Source: Valencia hispanica
Taxonomy: Eukaryota; Chordata; Actinopteri; Cyprinodontiformes; Valenciidae
DNA: 64,000 bases
Direction: 5' to 3'
NCBI GenBank assembly: GCA_963556495.2
Contig: OY747712.1
Coordinates: 5,731,634 to 5,795,633 of the forward strand
Shown: positions 46,214 through 58,690 of the stretch, one piece after another
Layout: each line of letters opens with the position of its first letter
How positions within the stretch are numbered: position 1 is the stretch's first letter
Translations under genes and position numbers: made by a program
The notes under the pieces: generated by a model
Told to the model about the DNA's origin: nothing
The model's database searches: none
The model's input: the letters and a program-made list of their open reading frames with translations, nothing else

Positions 46214-46985
46214 TAGGGCTGTGGGTAAACGATTATTTTAAAACGATTATTCGGGCGATTATTTTATCAAATAGTCGACTATTCTAATGACTAGCAGCTC
46301 GTCTCTTTGGTGATGCCAAACGCCGACGCTTGTGACTAGATAGCTGTGTTCTGTTAGCTGTAAGTTAGCCACCGTTACCATTCATGCCAGCATTATATGC
46401 TATATCTAACTAATGTTAGCTAAACACAGCTGTTTAGTCACTAGCTACTAGCAGAAACCAAACACAGCTCGCACCACCGAAGTGCGCAGAGCTCAAGCAC
46501 ACGTTACACAATACAATACACTACTAACGTTACACAAACGTGCAATTAGTTTAGCGAACATTGGCGATAGTAACGTTAATTACATTTGTTCTCCGGCGTC
46601 ACGGGTAACAATGGGATGCCTCCGCTTCAGATGTACCCACATAGAAGTTGTGCTGGTGTGATATGCCAGCTCCATCTTGCAAAGACTGCAAATAACTATA
46701 GCTTGACACGTATGGCTGCGTTTAAAGTATTCCCACACGTTTAAGCTAGGGCGGCGGCGGCGTTCTGGTGACATGTAGAGCTTGGTAGTGCAGGCTGCTG
46801 AGCCTGAGAGGTGGTTGGAGACAGAGTTTCGTTCTCCATGGTGCTTTGTTGTGCGGCGAGGCGTGGCGAGGCGAGGTGTGGCGTGGTGCGCCAGCGACCG
46901 GATTTGACGTCGACAATTTTTTTTAGAACCGAGTCGTGGACGTCATTGACGCACCAGTCATCTTCGATAGTGTAGTATATTGAAG
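46214..46985 (-). mobile_element. hAT transposon 5' fragment encoding a BED zinc finger
   Basis: On the minus strand, about 46747-46595 encodes PSLNVWEYFKRSHTC, VICSLCKMELAYHT and WVHLKRRHP. This fits the BED finger pattern: aromatic VWxYF, CxxC, then HxxxxH. BED fingers are the N-terminal DNA-binding domain of many hAT transposases. A start codon in good context lies upstream at 46839, but its frame meets a stop just after a (GCC)n run at about 46751-46762, so an indel there has split the frame. The plus-left end TAGGGCTGTGGG with GATTATT repeats resembles hAT termini. The catalytic domain is absent. Confidence 0.65.
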
Positions 46986-47106
46986 CAGCAGCTTATCTAC
47001 AGCTCAGAAGAAGTGGTTGGATGAAGGCCAGTTCTGTCCTAGGATGCCCCCTTGACCCAGAACAGGTGGTGGGAGAGAGGGACTGTGGTTAAAATGTAAT
47101 CACTGA
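46986..47106. other. Short unassigned interval
   Basis: It sits between the hAT fragment and the LINE end, with no recognisable content. Confidence 0.3.
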
Positions 47107-47275
47107 CGGACAGTGACTCCCAGCCCCACGCATGACGGTGTTTCTGAGCTGCAGAACTCCTTCAGTGACAGACTGCTGCATCCTAGCTGCACAAAGGAAC
47201 GTTATCGTAGATCCTTCCTCCCAGCAGCTCTAAGACTCTATAACCATCACTGCTTCCAACAAACTCAAATTCAAA
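47107..47275 (+). mobile_element. LINE ORF2 C-terminal fragment
   Basis: The plus strand encodes HDGVSELQNSFSDRLLHPSC then TKERYRRSFLPAALRLYNHH. A (K/R)ERYRxSFxPAAxRLYN block is the extreme C-terminus of a fish non-LTR retrotransposon ORF2. The same block is encoded on the minus strand at 48958-49150. AT-rich sequence to about 47660 may be its 3' UTR. Confidence 0.65.
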
Positions 47276-47705
47276 AAGTTGTTTACATCCCTGCTATAAT
47301 TTGCAGTGTTTCCATTCTCTGGTACATAGTATTTTGTTGTTTTTTTATTTACAAATATTCAGGGACATTTTTATTTAATTTTTTATCATCACCGGGAATA
47401 GAAACCTTGAGAAATCTGGACAAAAATCTGAGTCAGTTTAACATTTCTTTGAAAATGAATATGCTATTTCCAAAATGTTTGGTGTAAAAAATGTCCTTTT
47501 GTTGTAAATTTTCCCTTATTGTGTAGTCTCTTTCTACGTACTTGTCTCGTTCTGTTCTAATCTGTCATAGCAAGTAATGCTGTGTGACCCAATACGTTCT
47601 GGAGGCACTTAAAGGACCTCCTGATAAATCTCCCACAGGATGTGTCGGTGGTTTCTGACCCCTTATTTAAGGTGTAATGCTAATAAGCAATGTTAAACTA
47701 TAATA

Positions 47706-47775
47706 AAGTAGAATAGAATAGAATAATCCTTTGTTGTCCCACAGAGGGGAAATTCAGCTGTAACAGCAGCAATGT
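47706..47775 (-). mobile_element. LINE 3' terminus with (TTCTA)n tail
   Basis: Read on the minus strand it gives AGCTGAATTTCCCCTCTGTG, GGACAACAAAGGATTATTC and then repeats of TATTC. This is the standard 3' end of a fish LINE. It may be the 3' end of the minus-strand LINE whose C-terminus lies at 48958-49150, separated by an insertion. Confidence 0.55.
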
Positions 47776-48930
47776 GACAAGTAAAACCGAATTGAAAAAT
47801 AACATATGTACGGTAAAGACACAATTACAACTTTAAAGTAGGCCTACTATGCAGTCGTAAAAAAAACAAACATTCTCAGATTTAAGGAACTGAGCAGGTT
47901 AATTTGAAAATATTTACAGAATGTGTATTTGTGCAAAAACAAAAACAACATACGATGGTACGCCACAAATCCCGGTTCGGTCCGTACCTTGGTTTCAATT
48001 TTACGGTTCGGTTCATTTTCGGTTAATTAAGTATAAAATAATTTTAAGTTTAAACAATTTCTTTTTAGGAAACTGTAACATGAACACCATTTTTCTGCCA
48101 AATTTGAGACAATCTGGGATATCAAATGAATATTTCAGACTGCCCTACTGTCTGTGTCAGCAGTGGTAACAAGTTAATCAGGGGTTAAGCTGTTACCTGA
48201 GCCAGCTGACAGGATGCTGCATGAGTTATACAGGTGAGGTGGGCGGGGCTACAGCACACTGCTAGTCTAATGGTTTAATCACTGCTGCAGAGGAGCTGCG
48301 GTTTCTAACCCCAGAGTTTCTCTTGGTTTGATCTGTTCTATTTTTATTTGGACTTTTTATATTCTTTAGTACATGTGCTAACTGGAAACAAAAGGTGAAA
48401 CTAGATCCGTTTATTTAAGGATTTCTGTGGGACACTGTGGTGGGGGCGGGGCTCCTTCAACAACTCAAATGTCTCAGACTAAATCCTGGAACAAACATTT
48501 TTAACACATTATTACAGTCAGATGTCCGGTCAGCTCATACTTTATTACTACGATAGGAGAACGGCACCTATGAGGGTAGCTAAGAGATGTCCTTTGGCTC
48601 AGTAACATCTGTGGTAGTTAACAGCAACCGACGCTATGGGAAGTTGGTAACTAGTTAACATGAAAACTGGTTGTTCCTTAACACCGGTACGCCGAAGTGT
48701 TCTCAAACTGGGTGCCACTGGACATAACTAGCAGGAGGCCGCGCCATGTTTGTTCCCAGAGTCGCATGTGTTGCTGGCTAAAGCGCAACAGAGTTATGCT
48801 TCCACGTGGAAACCTGGCATGCCTGTGTGCCATACCGGACGTTCCGTACTGGAAAAAAGAAGTGAAGAATAGAAACTGTGCGAACAGAGGTGTGCAAATA
48901 ACAGCAGCAGCAGCAGCAGTGTTATTTGAA
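47776..48930. other. Intronic, with a DNA-transposon-like fragment
   Basis: At 47950-48040, GGTACGCCACAAATCCCGGT followed by TTCGGTCCGTACCTTGG and ACGGTTCGGTTCATTTTCGG resembles the terminal region of fish hAT-type elements. An (AGC)n run lies at 48901-48919. No gene is recognised. Confidence 0.35.
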
Positions 48931-48934
48931 CAGA

Positions 48935-49160
48935 GAGAAACAGTGCAGAGATGTAAACATGGGTTGAGTTTGTTGGGAGCAGTGATGGTTATGAAGCCAA
49001 ACAGCTGCTGGGAGGAAGGATCTACGATAACGTTCCTTTGTGCACCCAGGATGCAGCAGTCTGGCACTGAAGGAGCTCTGCAGCTCAGCAACGGCTTCAT
49101 GCATGGGGTGGGAGATGCTAGCCAGAGTCCCTCTGTCTCCCATCCTAGTAAATAAGCATA
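48935..49160 (-). mobile_element. LINE ORF2 C-terminal fragment (minus)
   Basis: The minus strand encodes ISHPMHEAVAELQSSFSARL and LHPGCTKERYRRSFLPAAV, then WLHNHH. It is homologous to the fragment at 47107-47275 in opposite orientation. Open frames on the plus strand here are shadows. Confidence 0.65.
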
Positions 49161-50560
49161 CCAGTCGCATAATCTATCAATAACCTCTTTATTAGTACGT
49201 TTTAATGTAAAGTTAATCATAATCAATGTCTGCATTAATCCACATTTGTAACTTAGATCTGTGTAGAAGGTGTTTCTCACTCTTTCACGTTAAAAACGTT
49301 TAACTTGGAGAAGAAGTACATTTCTCCGGATGCATTCAGGTCACAGTGGACTACAGCTTTGGTATCTTCGGCCCCACAGTGTCGCCGACGGTGAAAACTG
49401 CTCCTTTTTGTTCTACGAGGCATCCGCCGATTGTCCCAGAGGAAAGAGGAAGACTGTATTTATATTCCTGCTTTATGGCTCTGCAAGCCGATGCCAGGCC
49501 GCGCCAGCTGGGTAACACACGGCACCTTTGGCCCGTAACACACACCGAGCCATAATTCAGACCCATTCAGCACACTTTGCTTTAGGCCGGTCTCACTTTC
49601 ACACACTTCTATAAACAATTGAAAAACAGCCTTAGAACCATTTTCATGTGCACGAACACACTCTGCAGGAGAAAGACGGTCCGGTGGGCTTTATTTATTT
49701 TGGAGAAAGTGGTCCTTACTGTTCTCACTGGGTCATTGTTGGTCTTAAGCTTCACATCTTCAGAACGTCTCTATAACCTTTAGTTTATTCTGCATAATTA
49801 CATGTTTTCTTCACAAATGTAATCCTTACATGCGATACCGCATCATATCGCCTCATTTTTCACTTTTCAGGCATAAATAATGACACTAAAACTAATCTAC
49901 AACCCTTCTTTTCCCACCATGGAGCCTACTTTGACTAATAGCTCCCACACAAGACAACAAAGTGGCTTTATTTAATCAAGATCTTGGTTTCCTGTGGTCT
50001 GGTCTGGCTTCAAGAAATCTGGAAAGTATAATCTGAGGGGTTTACAAGCAGAAGGAAGAGATATGACGATGGAATAAAGCACAGTAATGGTGGTTCAGTC
50101 GGTCCTCGCGTTTATTTGCGTGAGGCACTTTGTGGGTCAAACTTCTTGGAAAAACCTCTAATTAACTTTGTAAATGACGTGTGAAGAGATTTTAGTAGTG
50201 CACCACCTTTAGAATAATGTCCTGATTGGGAACCGGTCTGTGATTCTCATAGTATCGTAACCTCGGCGAAAAGTACCACAGTATCACTAACATTTAAAGC
50301 AAAAGCATATATGATCTTTTTTGTTTGTTTGTTTTGCTTTATTCCAAACAAAAAAGCAAAAACTATTCCTGCTGAAATAATCATTGATTATTACAGTCAT
50401 AATAATGCTATCTATTCTGTTTATAAACTTAATATCTAAATTTAGTAGTATTCAGTAGCTTCCTACTGCACACAATATTATACCTATTTCCTCTACACTG
50501 TGAACCCCCAAAAAGAACCGGAAATTAAAAATTATTTTAATTAAGTCGACTCAGAAATGT
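49161..50560. other. Intronic, unassigned
   Basis: A somewhat GC-richer block at 49320-49560 is open on both strands without recognisable domains. The remainder is AT-rich. Confidence 0.3.
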
Positions 50561-50940
50561 TTATTTTTTTTTTAACTTTATTTTTCTATAGTATGCCACC
50601 CTAAAGTGACAGAATATCAAAAAAAAGGAAACAAAATTAACAAAGATAAGAATACATAAAAAAAGAACAAGATACAATAAGATACCTTTTTATGATTTCA
50701 TTAACATATAAAACAAAAATACATCAGGGGAGTAAGTAAATACATACAAATTAACGAGAAAAAAAAGACAAGAAACAAAACAAATACAAGTACAAGTACA
50801 TCAACCTTAGTACCTACATAAATAAATAAAAAGTAAAAAAATAAAAACTGAACTTATCTAGACATCTGCAACGAAGCAAGACAGACATGTTTAAATGCCC
50901 CCTGCTCATGTGACACATAGAAAATTCACTGTCATGGATG
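50561..50940 (-). mobile_element. L1 3' UTR fragment, second copy
   Basis: TTTTATGATTTCATTAACAT and AAAACAAAAATACATCA (50688-50722) closely repeat the sequence at 51007-51045 in the 3' UTR of the neighbouring L1. A T-run at about 50563-50573 would be its poly(A) tail. This suggests two L1 3' ends in tandem, the second heavily 5'-truncated. Confidence 0.45.
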
Positions 50941-50975
50941 TCCATATTAGAATATATATATATATATATATATAA
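50941..50975. repeat. (TA)n microsatellite
   Basis: An uninterrupted TA run of about 22 bp lies at 50953-50974, between the two L1 3' ends. Confidence 0.8.
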
Positions 50976-50987
50976 ATTATTTTATGA

Positions 50988-52066
50988 TTTTTTTTTTTTT
51001 CTTGCCTTTTATAATTTCATCGACATATAGTACAAAAATACGTCAAGACAACAAATAATTTCATTTAACTTAAGAAAAAGGAAAAAGAGAGAGAAAAAAA
51101 AAGACAACAATGAAAACTTTAAGTGCTCCCATTTGGTTGTTGATTCCTTGAAGTGTCTGTTTGTAAGATTATTCATTCTATCTCAATTTTGATTATTAAG
51201 CTTCCCCTTTCTTTCTTCTTCTCCACTCCGCACCCCTCTCCCCTTCTCCTCTTTGTTGAGATACAGCGCATTCTTATCATGTCTTATATTTTAACATTTG
51301 ACCCTTTTTACATAACTCTCCCATTTAGCCCACAGTCTGTGTCTCATTTGAAGATTTCCTCTGATTTTATATGTTAGCTGCTTCATTTCTTTTACTTGTT
51401 CCATTAGATTTCGCCACTTCTCTAAACCAGGACTTAGTTTCTGAAGCCAGTTTTTTGTTATAAGTTTGAGAGCTGTTATTCTTAAAATTCTTATAAGATA
51501 CTTATCCTCGATTTTTACTACCTCCTTTGGCATTTTCCCTAGCAAGAGAAACTCATTATCAATATTAAAATCCATATTAATAACCTTACAAATTTCTTTG
51601 CCGATACTTATCCAAGACCAAAACATGTGACTATAATCGGCTTGGTTTTCCCCGCATTCCCGCCAGCAATCTGATGTTATTAATTGATGGAATTTAGCTT
51701 GATTAACAGGTGTTAAAAAGTATCTCATTTGGATCTTCCATGCATATTCTCGCCAAAACTGAGATGCAGTTGTCTTGTGTGAGGATAAGCTTAAATCTTC
51801 CCATTCGGATACGATTGTATTAAGTTCTTCCTGCCATTTTATTTTTTGTCTTAGTTCTTCTGATTGGTCACTTTCCAAGATACTGTATAATACAGAAATT
51901 TGATGTTTAACATTCCCGCGCTTATAGTTCTTGACTAAAAATTGCGTTAAAGGGTGAAAATCTATAATTGTTTTCTTCTGTATATCACTGTTTTCCATGT
52001 AACTTCTAGCTTGTAAGTAACCAAAAAAAAGGGAGGATGACAGATCATATTGTTGAAATGTTTATT
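50988..52066 (-). mobile_element. L1-type LINE, 5'-truncated, ORF2 C-terminus open
   Basis: The minus-strand frame 51998-51291 (235 codons from the first Met) encodes the C-terminal region of a fish L1 (Swimmer-like) ORF2: FLVKNYKRGNVKHQISVLYS, QFWREYAWKIQMRYFLTP and CWRECGENQADYSHMFWSW, the Cys-His-bearing block. The frame extends upstream of the Met (SSSLFFGYLQARSYMEN) to a stop near 52067, where truncation meets the L2 copy. The 3' UTR ends in a T-run at 50988-51000, the poly(A) tail. With no endonuclease or RT domain it cannot move, but 235 undisturbed codons suggest a fairly recent insertion. Confidence 0.8.
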
Positions 52067-52092
52067 TACTGACAGTACAACCTGCAGATATT

Positions 52093-52985
52093 AGACGAGG
52101 TAATTTTATTTGTATAGCACACTTTTAACAACAAGGTAATTCAAGGTGCTTTACATGATTAAGAGGATAAAGTAAAAACAGCAATAAATCATAAAACACA
52201 CACAGAGCCATATGACATGTAAAAGCATTACTGCTTCTCCATGTTTGGTTCTGATTCTAGGGATGTTGAGTAGACTGGAATTAGAGGACCTGAGTGGTCT
52301 GGTGGGGGGGGGGGGTTGGTATGGTAACAGTAGATCTTCTACATAGTGTGGTGCTAAGCCATGTAATGATTTATAAACTAGTAAAAGTATTTTAAAGTCC
52401 ATTCTCTGAGCTACAGGGAGCCAGTGTAAGGACTTTAGAACTGGGGTGATGTGCTCTACTTTCCTGGTTCTAGTGAGGAACATGAGCAGCAGCGTTCTGG
52501 ATCAGCTGCAGCTGTCTGATTGACTTTTCAGGCAGACCTGTGAAGACGCTGTTGCAGTAATCAATCCACATAAAGATAAACGCATGGATGAGTTTTTCTA
52601 GGTCCTGTTGCAACATCAGTCCTTTAATCCTAGAATTGTTCTTCAGGTGATAGAAGGCTGACCTTGTTATTGACCTTATGTGACCCTGGAGGTTCTGGTC
52701 TGAGTCCATTATTACACCTAGGTTTCTGACCTGATCAGTAGTTTCTAGCTGTATTAACTGAAGCTGTGTGCTGACTCTTGATCGTTCCTCTTTAGGTCCA
52801 AAAGTAAATACGTCAGTTTGGTTTCTGTTCAGCTGGAGAAAGTTATGACACATCCATCCATTTATTTACTTAGGGTTTGAGTGGGTTCAAAGTCACCTGG
52901 TGACATCGTAATATAAAGCTGAGTGTCATTAGGTAGTTCATTAGTTGGGATGTCTGCTTTAGTTTCCACTCCATGACAAGCAGCA
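52093..52985 (-). mobile_element. L2-type LINE, RT C-terminal half, frameshifted
   Basis: On the minus strand the order is: LPNDTQLYITMSPGDFEPTQ (the YADD-box region, with N in place of the first catalytic Asp), then [38 protein letters not shown] and [13 protein letters not shown]. After a frameshift near 52483 comes [20 protein letters not shown] and SSNSSLLNIPRIRTKHGEA. The tail (52093-52150) matches that of the copy at 29 kb. A deletion after KHGEA removes the last coding part. Confidence 0.85.
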
Positions 52986-53058
52986 GGTGGGGGAGGGGCA
53001 GCAGTGTTTTCTACATTTAAAAAGCCACATGGTTCTTGCCTACTGTTGCTCATGCTTG

Positions 53059-53097
53059 CATCCATCCATCTATCCATCCATCCATCCATCCATCCGC
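53059..53097. repeat. (ATCC)n microsatellite
   Basis: Tetranucleotide CATC/ATCC repeats with one CTAT interruption. It lies just beyond the 5' end of the L2 fragment. Confidence 0.9.
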
Positions 53098-55338
53098 CTG
53101 TTATTTCTTTCTGTATGCACTCTACAGAGTTATATTGTACTTTATTTATTTTATGATGATTTAACTGAACTGTGTCACCTTCTGAATCACAATCACAGTG
53201 GTGATGATTCAAACTGGTGAACATTTGGAGCACGGAACAAAAACCCCATCTTTGGGTGCCGCAAGCGTTTTCAAAATCTAATGTCTGTTATTTCTATTTT
53301 ACCTGAGAGCTCAGAGTAAATCAAGCTAAACCTTTCTTTCTTTACTGTGGTCTTTCCTTTCATTTCCCCCCTTCCACAGAATTCTAGTTTTTAGATTTTC
53401 TGCTCCCGTATTTCCAGCTCAGTTCACTTTTTGTACCAGTGATTCAGAAAGGAAACTCCCACTTCTGTCCAAGAGCTGGAAATTCATCAAGTGATCGAAA
53501 GCAGTGCCCAGAATAGCTACTTCCACTCAGAACATTCATGGTATTATTTCTGGGGAACAATTTTAGATCCTGAAAGCAGAATCAGAAAAAAATAATCAAA
53601 CATAAATCTTTCCTGCACGAGACAAAAACTGCAGCTTATCAGAGATCTGCAGCTTCCTTTCCCCATTAGATGCTCTAACTCTTCTAAGCTACTCCGCATA
53701 AAACCTCTGTAAACAACAAGACAAGATTAATAGAAGCTTTCTACTTTCCAAACACATTCAGAAGGGTTTGGGTGCATGCATGGAAACGATTGGCATGAAA
53801 GATTCCAGGGATTCACTGACAGAACGAGGAGTAAAAACCCTAACTCTAAAACTGCCAGCCCATAAGTGGCAAACAACAGGCCCTTTGCTCTTTTTCTGTG
53901 GGTGTTGCATGTTTGCATCAATGAGAACAAAAACAAGGATCTGCCCTGCAAGCAGAACGGAGATTATAGCCTGGGTTTGTGGCATTCCCGCTCACTTTGT
54001 TCTGCAAACCAAGAAGAAGCCTGTGAGGGCCGAACTCATCCAGAAACATCTGCTGAAAAGGAGATGTTTTTACTCGTTGGCATGCAGGGATTTTAACCGT
54101 CAAACAGCATTCACTGAGAATCATTTCGCTACTGCAATCTGCCAAAGTAGATTAGCAGCCGTCAAAACACAGTTAGTTTAAACAAGCTGCTTACTGACCC
54201 AAAGTGGACACTACTTGGATAAAAATCTTCCCATTGAAAATCAAGAAGATTATCTGAAAACCTTTGCCTCCGGACAGGAAAAGCAAGTTGGAAATTCTTC
54301 ACTTCAAAGCTGCTAGCTTTCAAAGGCCATCTCCTCTTTTGCATGCACAGGATAAGTGTGTTTATGTTCTAGTTGGAGGGTTAGAACATTTAGCCTTCTT
54401 TTCTTTTCTTTTTTCACCCCTCTGTTGTTTCATGTGGCTGCCTTGAAAGAAGAAACCCGAAAAGCCTCATGTGTAGCAGCGCCAGCATCCAGGTGCTGGC
54501 ACATAAACGACGAGCCGATTCAAAGACAATCAGGAGGTCTTGAGCTGAAAGAGAAACGAGTGTTCAAAAGGTCAAACTGTCCAGGTGGCCGCGCCGCGCC
54601 GCGCCGCACCGCACCGCACTGCAAAGAGTCTATTAGGAGAAACATCAACAGGAAGCAGTTCCTGGCTTTGATTTCTTTTTAAAATGGAGCTGCGGCCAGA
54701 GATCCTCTAAGTGCTGCATCATTATGGAGCTCAAATGTTCATTCCATTACAGCCTCACTGGCTCTTTGTTCTAACTCATTATTTCCCTCAGTATCTCTGA
54801 TGTCTTCATTTGATCAATAACCTATAATAGAGTTTTTCCAAAAACCTTTTTCCAGTTCTGACGGATGTTTTTCTTTCTTCAGTATTTAGAAACAAGAGTC
54901 CCACACACCTACTCAGGCAGGACTTATAAACACCGGCTGGTGGCATTTAAAGACCAGAGGGTGTTTAGTTGAAGACGACCTCTGTGACTGCACCTCTTTT
55001 CGGTGCATTGACCAACATTCACAACCCACCTGGTAATGAAGGTTGTTGCTATTTATATGAAGACTTTTTATAGCTGCTTTCAAAACAACATCATAAAGAT
55101 TAAAACAGTTTATTGTTTTTACAAGTAGAATAAAGGTGTCTGAATCTTTGTGCGATTAGACTAATCCAGTGCAGGTCGGTTTCAATCTGTGGATTTTGAT
55201 CTAGAAATCATGAAAATCCCTTAAAAAAACAATCAAATATCCCTTTAATGATACACCCAACCAGAAGCTATGAATTTATTACCAATTTCAGTGTAACAAG
55301 TGAAATGCGAGGCATGGTCATGATTTCTTTTGGTGCTT
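53098..55338. other. Intronic, unassigned
   Basis: No exon or repeat family is recognised. A short GCCGC/ACCGC pentanucleotide run lies at 54588-54620. Frames at 53727-54181 are open on both strands without domains. Confidence 0.35.
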
Positions 55339-56000
55339 GGAACATTTCTAGGATTAAAGGACTGATGTCCCAACAAGATCTGGAGAAACTCACCCATGTG
55401 TTTTCTTTAGTCGGATTCATTACTACAACAACGTCTTCACAGGTCTGTCTAGAAAGTCAGACAGCTGCAGCTGATCCAGAACACTGCTGCTCGTGTTCCT
55501 CACTAGAACCAGGAAAGTAGAGCACATCACCCCAGTTCTAAAGTCCTTACACTGGCTCCCTGTAGCTCAGAAAATAGACTAAATAATTTTACTAGTTTAT
55601 AAATCATTGAATGGCTTAGCGCTAAAATACATTAAGGATCTATTGTCCTTGTATCAACCTCCCGGACCTCTCAGGTCTTCTGGTTCCAGTCTACTCTCTG
55701 TCCCCAGAGTCAGAACCAAAGATGGAGAAGCAGCGTTCAGTTTATATGCTCCTCTAATCCAGAACAAACTTCCCAAAAAACTGCTGAAACATCGAGTTCC
55801 TTTAAATGTTTGGAGCTGCCTGATCAATAATCACTGAAACATTGTTAATTCTAGTCTGGATTGCAGTTTTTCCATTACTTCTCTTTATTTTGTCACTGTA
55901 ATGTCTTTTTTGTTTTGTTTGTTTATTGTGTTATGTTTTTATCATGTAAAGCACTTCTAACTACCTTGATGCTGAAATGTGCCTTACTAATAAACTTGAC
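55339..56000 (+). mobile_element. L2-type LINE, ORF2 3' end plus tail
   Basis: The plus strand has ISRIKGLMSQQDLEKLTHVF. After frameshifts comes the CTAGAACCAGGAAAGTAGAG junction shared with the copies at 6.9 and 52.5 kb, then MNGLALKYIKDLLSLYQP and SVPRVRTKDGEAAFSLYAPL with IQNKLPKK. The tail is AAAGCACTTCTAACTACCTT. Several indels and a C-terminal deletion make it inactive. Confidence 0.8.
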
Positions 56001-58124
56001 AGTTGCCCGTTGACTGGTCATGCAGATAAAGTCACTCAAGTAGCATCTGAATGTCGAGAGCTCAAGTCATATCGCCTGTAAGAAAAACTGCCACTCCCTG
56101 ACTTTGGTGCCCATGTACCTTTTTAATATTGTTTAGTCATACTGCTATTTTTTGTTGTCTTCAAATATGGAGGTCAAAAGCAAAACTAAATCAAGAGGTT
56201 TAAACATCACAGCATTTAGTTGTTACAGTTGGTCTTTGATTCTCTCTGATACGAGCGATTATTTCCTTGAATTGAGCAACAAACCGGTGCTTGCGATAGT
56301 TCCAATTATTTTGATCCTGGTGCGTTTACCGGATAGTGGGAAAGAACCGCAGCTGAGGAAATGTTGACCCTGATTTATGACTGGAACCAGTCATGAAGAA
56401 TTTAGCCTAAAGTTTTCTCAGAGGACATTGCTCGTTCTCTCTGTGCTTACTGTGTGTACAATATTATTCGGGTATAAATTTCACCTAAATCAGTCTGAAT
56501 CCTGTTTCAACCAAATGGTGCCTTGCATGCCAAACAAAATGTCTAAAACGGATTAAAATAGAAATGCATAAAGATTAAACAACTTCTTTAATGAATAATT
56601 TGTTTTCTTGGATGCAGATTGAAAGGAAATAAAAAAAACTGAATCCCCTCTGGAAAGTTATAATATAAAAAGATTAGTTACAAATGTTAAAGACAAACTA
56701 AGAGCCGCTCTGACGATGTTTGAACACGTTAGTCGTTGCACAGCTTGTACGGGGAGTTGGAAACTTGCTGATAAAAATGATGCCTGATATTTAGACTCCT
56801 AAAATAATATGCAAAGAGTTTGCCATATTTGTGTTGTCATATGAGCATTGTGTTTACCACGTTCCACTGCTACCATCTCCATTTAGCTTTGCTGATTAAA
56901 ACCAAGCAGTCGGGTCTTCGGCCTCTGGCGTGTCATTATTAGCGACCATTTTTGTATGAGTTTGGTGTGGAGTGCTTTAGGTATGTGCTCAGTCTATCCT
57001 TTTGAAAAAGAGAAAGATAAAATCACATGTGCACATCCTGATTAACTGTGTTTATCCTCTGCGACTGATGTTTTCTTTGCTTGGATCCTAAACTGCTCTC
57101 TCTACCAGGAAGGTCAGCAAAAAATAAAAATAAATAAATAATTGAACCGTTCCACCATTTTGCCGCGACATCAGTCCACGATCTGTATTTTTCTTCCACA
57201 TCCTCCCTATTTACTTTATTTGATGTTTATAATAAATTGTAGCCCATTTTGACACATCAGTTGTAAATATCTGACTCTGGAGTAAATTGTTGAACAGCAA
57301 CTCTTCTGTTTTTCACATTTGGCTCCTGTTCACAAAGGCCCTCTGGAAGGAGTCCATCCTAACAGCTTCTTTCCACACAGCAACGTCAAACTTTTCAATT
57401 CAAACCACCTGTTTTCTCCATCAGCCCACCTCCATCAAATATTCAGGGGGAGTTGATGCATTCCGAGATTTCCACATCCGACCCCCAAAGAGATCCTTTT
57501 TACATGTTTTCTCTGCACAATTTGATTCATTGCTGCTTGTTTGTTTCTCCATATTCAGGCTCTAATTACAGTTTGGTTAGCTCTGATCTGTCCCATATAC
57601 AAACAGTCTGGAGCTTCGTTGTCGGCTGACCGTCTATTTCACTGGGCCAGCCTGTTTTACTTTTAAAGGGTGTTTTTGGTGCTGTAGTTTAAGACACAGA
57701 GTGTCATCAAACAGTAAATATGTTTTCACATCTACATAATCACGCTCATGTGAAAATTAGAAGGAAAAGTGCCATCTGGGTGGCTCAGTCGTTAGCAGCG
57801 TGAACATACAACATGAGGCAGGAGTGAGTTACCAGAACAGCATAATGACTACAGTGAAGGATAAATGAGACAACTCATCGGGATGTTCAGGACAACAAAA
57901 GCTGGTTGTCATCAGGATTTCATCAAAACAAGCAGCCTTATAAATATTTGAGGATGTTCTTTTGGTTTTGTTTGTTGTTCATAGACTACAGCAGTTAGGA
58001 TGGATTTTACAATGACTGATTCCTGCTACTTTTTCTCTCGTTTCTTTACGATTACAAACAGTAAAAAGTAGTTTATCTGAAAACCACTGGTACAGTCCAG
58101 AGAAGATCTATAGTATTAACAATA
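56001..58124. other. Intronic, unassigned, with a possible SINE box A
   Basis: At 57781-57791 TGGCTCAGTCG fits the Pol III box A consensus and is followed by GTTAGCAGCGTG, as in fish tRNA-SINE heads, but no box B follows. It may be a truncated SINE. No exon is recognised elsewhere. Confidence 0.3.
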
Positions 58125-58690
58125 ATTAAAGCTGCAAGCAGCTTATTGTCGCTCCGGCCACTGTCGCAACGTCACGTACCACCCCCACAACGCCTTCATT
58201 TAATCCACTGATCAATTCTGTATAGCAACATGTGTGTAAGAGGAAGAAATAGCGGTTTCAGTCCAAAATGGCCAACTGTTTCTGGGGTAGGACCGGGGAC
58301 GTTTTTGTAGGTCTTGTGACGTTGTATAACTGCACCAAATTTCTTCTGTTAGGTGAAAGCATGGCTTGGGGACGATCGTTTAATAGGGTGCGCTGTACAG
58401 TAATTAGGCCACACCCACCAAATACTTTCTAAAATATCTGTTAGGGGCTGGAGTGGTATTTATCATGTTGAATTTGATGCAGATCGGAAAATGTATTTGG
58501 CCATGGCGTGACATCCGACATCGCCGTGCCACCATAGCCACACCCTCTTTATAAAAAGCTAATACTGGACAAGTTATACCAACTTGTTTTCAGTCACTGT
58601 CTGACCAAAGCTAGATGTTGATTAGGCAAAGGGAGTCAAATATGGACCTTTAAAAAAATCTAATCAAATTGGAAGCAAAAAAAATCGCAG
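58125..58690 (+). repeat. Dispersed fish repeat (TTAAAGCTGCAAGCAGC type)
   Basis: It begins AATTAAAGCTGCAAGCAGCT with GTCGCTCCGGCCAC, and continues with ATTAGGCCACACCCACC and AATTTGATGCAGATCGG blocks. This set of blocks is a widespread teleost interspersed repeat that I cannot assign to a superfamily with confidence. Confidence 0.5.

Noticed and set aside
48678..49280. 200-codon minus-strand ORF and 152-codon plus-strand ORF
   Set aside because: Both overlap a LINE C-terminal fragment and an (AGC)n run. The only homology seen is to the LINE in another minus frame.
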